DNA of 64,000 nt from Cylicocyclus nassatus (lineage: Eukaryota > Nematoda > Chromadorea > Rhabditida > Strongylidae), in the NCBI GenBank assembly GCA_958299035.1, contig CATQJL010000223.1, forward strand, positions 69,423,006 to 69,487,005, written 5' to 3'. Below the pieces are notes generated by a model that was not told where the DNA came from, made no database searches, and was given only the letters and a program-made list of their open reading frames with translations. The translations under genes and the position numbers were made by a program. Numbering within the stretch: position 1 is the stretch's first letter; each line of letters opens with the position of its first letter. Shown piece by piece: positions 60,568 to 64,000 of the stretch.

Positions 60568-60956
60568 ATTTACACTACAGATACACCTCCAGATTTTTCT
60601 TCTTGTTGCTACGCAAGCTCTTCTTGCATCACCGACCTCCTCCACCCCCCGCCTTTTGTCCTTCATCTTTCCTTTTCACCCTTCCCAATGCTCTTTGCAC
60701 AGCTTCTCTTGGTTGTCCTTTTTCTAAGAGCTGTACTAGGTCGATGAACCAGTCATGACGGCTACATTGTGTTGGACATGTTGATTCGCACTACGAAAGA
60801 ACAAGCTCGACAAAGACATTTGAGAAAACAAGAGACACTCACACTCAGTTGCCTTTCTTGCCCTTCCTCGGCCCACTGGCTGGATTCGTCCATCGCTTCT
60901 CCCTTTTGAAAACACGCCAAAAGCGCAGTGAGAAAGAGTGCCGGAATGAGTATCAT
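60568..60956 (-). pseudogene. Frameshifted copy of the secreted cysteine-containing protein gene
   Basis: Mirror of 38,658-39,039. Exon 1 (60,956-60,843) and the intron (60,842-60,791) match the left copy. In exon 2, after LGRV, a 7-base excess and many substitutions (60,640-60,680, with a G-rich run) shift the frame to a stop at 60,631-60,629. The downstream Cys-coding sequence (RRACVATR, IWRCICS) survives out of frame, and its stop is also changed. Differences are far denser here than in the flanking arm. Either a dead duplicate or local sequence error. Confidence 0.7.
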
Positions 60957-61472
60957 ACTGAAGAAAATTGATATTATAGTGTATTCTTAGTTTAATAAGC
61001 AAACATTCACAGAACTTTAGCGAAGTCAACTGAATTGTTTTTGATACTAGGCTGGCCAGAAGTTTCGTCGCGCAATCAAAATTCCACAATTTCTTGCTGT
61101 CTCATGTGACCCACTGATTATCTTAGACGAAGAAAGCTACATATATTATCAAAACATCTAAGAGTATGTACTTATCAAATAGCTGGAAGCGGTAAGAAGA
61201 CTTATCGATTTTTAGTTTTGTCGCCAAAAATACCTTCGGCACAGCTAGTAGTATGAGTTCTATCTGCTCGTTCTGGATGAGCAATATTAGTGCTGTTTGA
61301 AATCATTTCTAAACAAGCAGTAGAAGACAAGAAATTCGAGTTTTTTCATTTCCTTAGCAAGAATGAATCTCTATAAAGACGTCAGATCAGCGCAAATTCC
61401 AGTCGTTCAGAAGGTCATTATACTTATATCGACTGTATGAATATTGTATACTTCATTTGTTGAGCAAATATA

Positions 61473-62150
61473 CAGGGTGTCCCAAAAAAATGTATCGAAC
61501 GTTTGATCGTTAATATCTCTCTTCCCAATAAGTCTTTTGCCTTGCTTCAGGTACCGTTCTGTAGAGCTGGCTTCAACTTAGATTTGCATTACAAAACGAA
61601 TCACCCATCTCTTTTGATTACTGTAGAATTACGGTAGGAACTTCAAAGAGGGTTTTGAGCAATGAAAGGCCAAATTTTGCCTCAGAAAAGAAACAAAGCA
61701 GGCTGAAAGCTTTCACACAAGGCTAATTCAAGTTTTGATTCTAACTGCAAAGTTCCCAACTTATTATGATGCTTCATTGAAGATTTATGCCAGGTAAGAG
61801 GTAGCGGCCTTTTTTCAATGTTTTCAAAAAGTGCGCTTACACCGTTCACAAAGCTTCGTAATCTTGTGAGTAGTTGAGTATTGAACTCAGCGTTCATAAA
61901 AACCCTATTACACAAGTTTTCACAATTTTTTGAAAAATTTTGAAACGGCAGCTTTTTCCGCATTGACACCATATGTTTCAAGTTTCTACCGTAATAATAC
62001 AGTAATGAAGAGAGATGGCTGAAACGTTCTATACTGCAAATCTAAGTTGAAGCCAGCTCTACAAAACGGTACCTGAAGCAAGGCAAAAGACTTCTTGGGA
62101 AGAGAGATATCAACAACCAAACGTTCGATACATTTTTTTGGGACACCCTG
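61473..62150. mobile_element. Mariner-type MITE C (678 bp), right arm only
   Basis: TA at 61,471-61,472 and 62,151-62,152. Ends CAGGGTGTCCCAAAAAAATG and complement, same family as MITEs A and B. The left arm is uninterrupted at the matching site (near 38,140), so the insertion came after the arms formed. Confidence 0.93.
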
Positions 62151-63659
62151 TATATATATCGTTTCTCAAGTGGCAAAGGAGAAATTACTGTTATGACTCA
62201 TCACTTATTTCTAATTATGAGCGGTACATAATAATCTTAGAAACACATTTTTTGTAGCTATTCAGCCAGCTTGATAAGCTTATGTTTGTTAGATATTCAA
62301 CAAGGATGAGTGAGCAGAAGAGCCTTTGTGACAACATTACAATTAACGCCGCTTTTAATGACTTATTTTGCTTTACAGTAAAGGGTACATTTTTACCATA
62401 GTGCGAAGCGATTTGACGAGCATTTCGAGTTTCTTTTTGCAGCTGAGAATATTGAGGTTACTTCTAGAACTAAGGCTTGATTCCTTTCTCTAAGAAAGCA
62501 ATGGTCAGTGGAATTACATGTCGCTGTAGGTATACTTAAATTTATGACAATTTTAGTTATGTGAAGAATTTCGCCAAAAATTCGTGTGTCGTGTAAAAAA
62601 TGTTTTCTACAGACATAACTCCTTCAAATTACGCTCACGAGATTTAAACGAAATGTGAAGGCGCTTAGGCTATGTGAACTCCAAAGTGAATACTTTGATT
62701 ATGCAGATTTTCGCGTTTCGAGCCGCGACATGCCCTTGAGAATCTCTATGATACAAGAATTTGCTAAAACTTGTAAAACGAATCGAAGCCATGGCGAATG
62801 GCACTTGCAACAGACAGAAAAAAGATTTAGGACCAAAAAAATTATTCTCACGGCTGTTCTTCTATATCGCGCTTGTGCAAAAAAATGATAGATTATTGAG
62901 TCAATGACTTTTGCAGAAAAACAGGACAAAATCCGGCAACTATTATTCAATTTTTAAAATTTTTCAGCGTTTAAGATGTGCGTGTATTGCTTTGCGAAAT
63001 GAGTTTGTGTAGGCGAAGAGCATCGGATGCCAGATTGTCAACTCAAATGGTAATTCGTCTTGTAATATGACCTCAGAATTTTGGTAAAAGCTTTGCTGAA
63101 ATTATCAAGTAAATGAAGAAGTGCCGTATGCACAAAGGATAAAGTTGCTTAGCATTTCCGCTTTTATACGCCTCGATCTACCGTTCAAAGTTCGATAGAT
63201 CATCAAAATTCATTGAGACCGAAACTGTCGCCTTTCACTGAGTACATCGATATGAAAAGATGAGACCAATAAATTTGTGTTATCGAAAAAATCATGTAAG
63301 GATTCATTCTTAAATTAAAAATCGACATTGTAAGATACGTACCAAAACACTGACATGGTTTGGCGATGAACTCGTTAGTGTAAAGTACATTCACTGCAGG
63401 CATTCAAAACAATGTCATCTTCCCATTCCAATCTTTCTTAATTAATAGGAATTCCTACATGACTTTTTCGATAAACACAAACTTATTGGTCTCATTCTTG
63501 TATCGATGTACTCAGTGAAAGGGACAATTTTACTCTCAAATGAACTTTGACGATTTTTCAAACTTTGATTGGGATAATATCTCTCGCTCCAAGATTTTTG
63601 GAAAAACTTTGAAAATTTAGCATTAATTAATTTTTGAATTTTCGAATCACATTGATAAT

Positions 63660-64000
63660 GAATTTTCGCATCACATTGATAATGTGGTAGACAGTGCGTA
63701 CTCAGTCTTATTTGAAATTCTCCGATCTGTTCATACTGACAATCCCATACTACTGAAACGTCTCTGTAAAGCGTACGTACTTCCGCACCTCGAATACTGT
63801 TCGGTCATATGGAATCCTTTTGCAAGGAAAGACATCCTAAAACTAGAAAACTCCAAGAAACATCTACTCGCATTCTATTCCTAAGGTGTCGCAGAGCATT
63901 AGCTTTTGATGAGATGTCCAGTTATGAGAACCGCCTCAAGTTTTTGGCAAATGAAAAGCTTGGAATCTGGAAGGACAAATCTAGACCTCATTTTCGCTTT
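63660..64000 (+). pseudogene. CR1/Jockey-type LINE fragment (right arm), continues past window
   Basis: Mirror of 36,660-36,326: SAYSVLFEILRSVHTDN, AYVLPHLEYCSVIWNPF, then in another frame FTRILFLRCRRALAF. Just before it, AATTTTCGAATCACATTGATAATG is partly duplicated in this arm. Both arms share the same 5' truncation point and flank, so the LINE inserted once and was then copied in the palindrome. Confidence 0.78.

Larger units (their letters stand above)
52553..64000. repeat. Right arm of giant palindrome
   Basis: Complement of 46,702-36,326 with the differences listed under the two right-arm insertions and the secreted-protein pseudogene. It reaches the end of the window still matching the left arm, so its outer boundary is not seen. 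Confidence 0.93.

Noticed and set aside
52553..63999. Mirrored open frames in the two arms as conserved genes
   Set aside because: Non-coding DNA between them is equally conserved, so identity reflects the duplication and not coding constraint.
36326..64000. Palindrome as a simple assembly duplication
   Set aside because: One-sided MITE with TA duplication, one-sided 354-bp insertion and exon differences show two distinct arms, though long reads are still needed.

Overview
The window looks like accessory, repeat-dense DNA from a nematode, perhaps a parasitic clade V species (the clade is inference). Three things support this. Two fold-back transposons carry TIRs starting CAGTGCTGGCCAAAA, the Tc1 signature. 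Introns are only 44 to 60 bp where genes can be modelled. One small secreted-protein gene begins one base after a strong TTTTCTTCAG acceptor, as in spliced-leader trans-spliced genes. An RTE-clade LINE and A+T-rich DNA agree. Almost nothing is ordinary host coding sequence.

Region 1 (1-16.5 kb) holds three mobile-element remnants, all on the minus strand. The first is a multi-exon DDE transposase gene with an N-terminal THAP-like zinc finger (3474-670), broken by one apparent frameshift. The second is a decayed Ty3/gypsy element (10.9-6.34 kb) with a clear 3' LTR and polypurine tract but no recognisable 5' LTR. The third is a Penelope-like retroelement (15.4-11.5 kb) split by two mariner-type MITEs, with a GIY-YIG-like remnant upstream of its reverse transcriptase. 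Downstream of its reading frame, at 11,321-11,258, every conserved strand of a hammerhead ribozyme is present, in an order that differs from all three known permutations.

Region 2 (16.5-36 kb) is a mosaic of non-autonomous elements and inverted repeats. It has tRNA-like boxes, a Helitron-type element, a hAT element with an 8-bp target duplication nested inside another hAT-like element, a 3.4-kb fold-back with terminal 118-bp tandem repeats, a PIF/Harbinger-type MITE and a GC-rich minisatellite.

Region 3 (36.3-64 kb) is one very large palindrome. Its arms (about 36,326-46,702 and 52,553-64,000) are near-identical inverted copies that run off the right edge of the window. The 5.85-kb centre holds two Tc1-like long-inverted-repeat elements around a dead RTE LINE. 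Each arm carries a copy of a small secreted cysteine-containing protein gene: intact on the left (38,658-39,039), frameshifted on the right. A MITE and a 354-bp insertion found only in the right arm show that the arms have been separate for some time.

No CRISPR array, operon, rRNA or functional tRNA was seen. Element families are assigned from motifs, termini and target-site duplications read by eye; no database search was possible.
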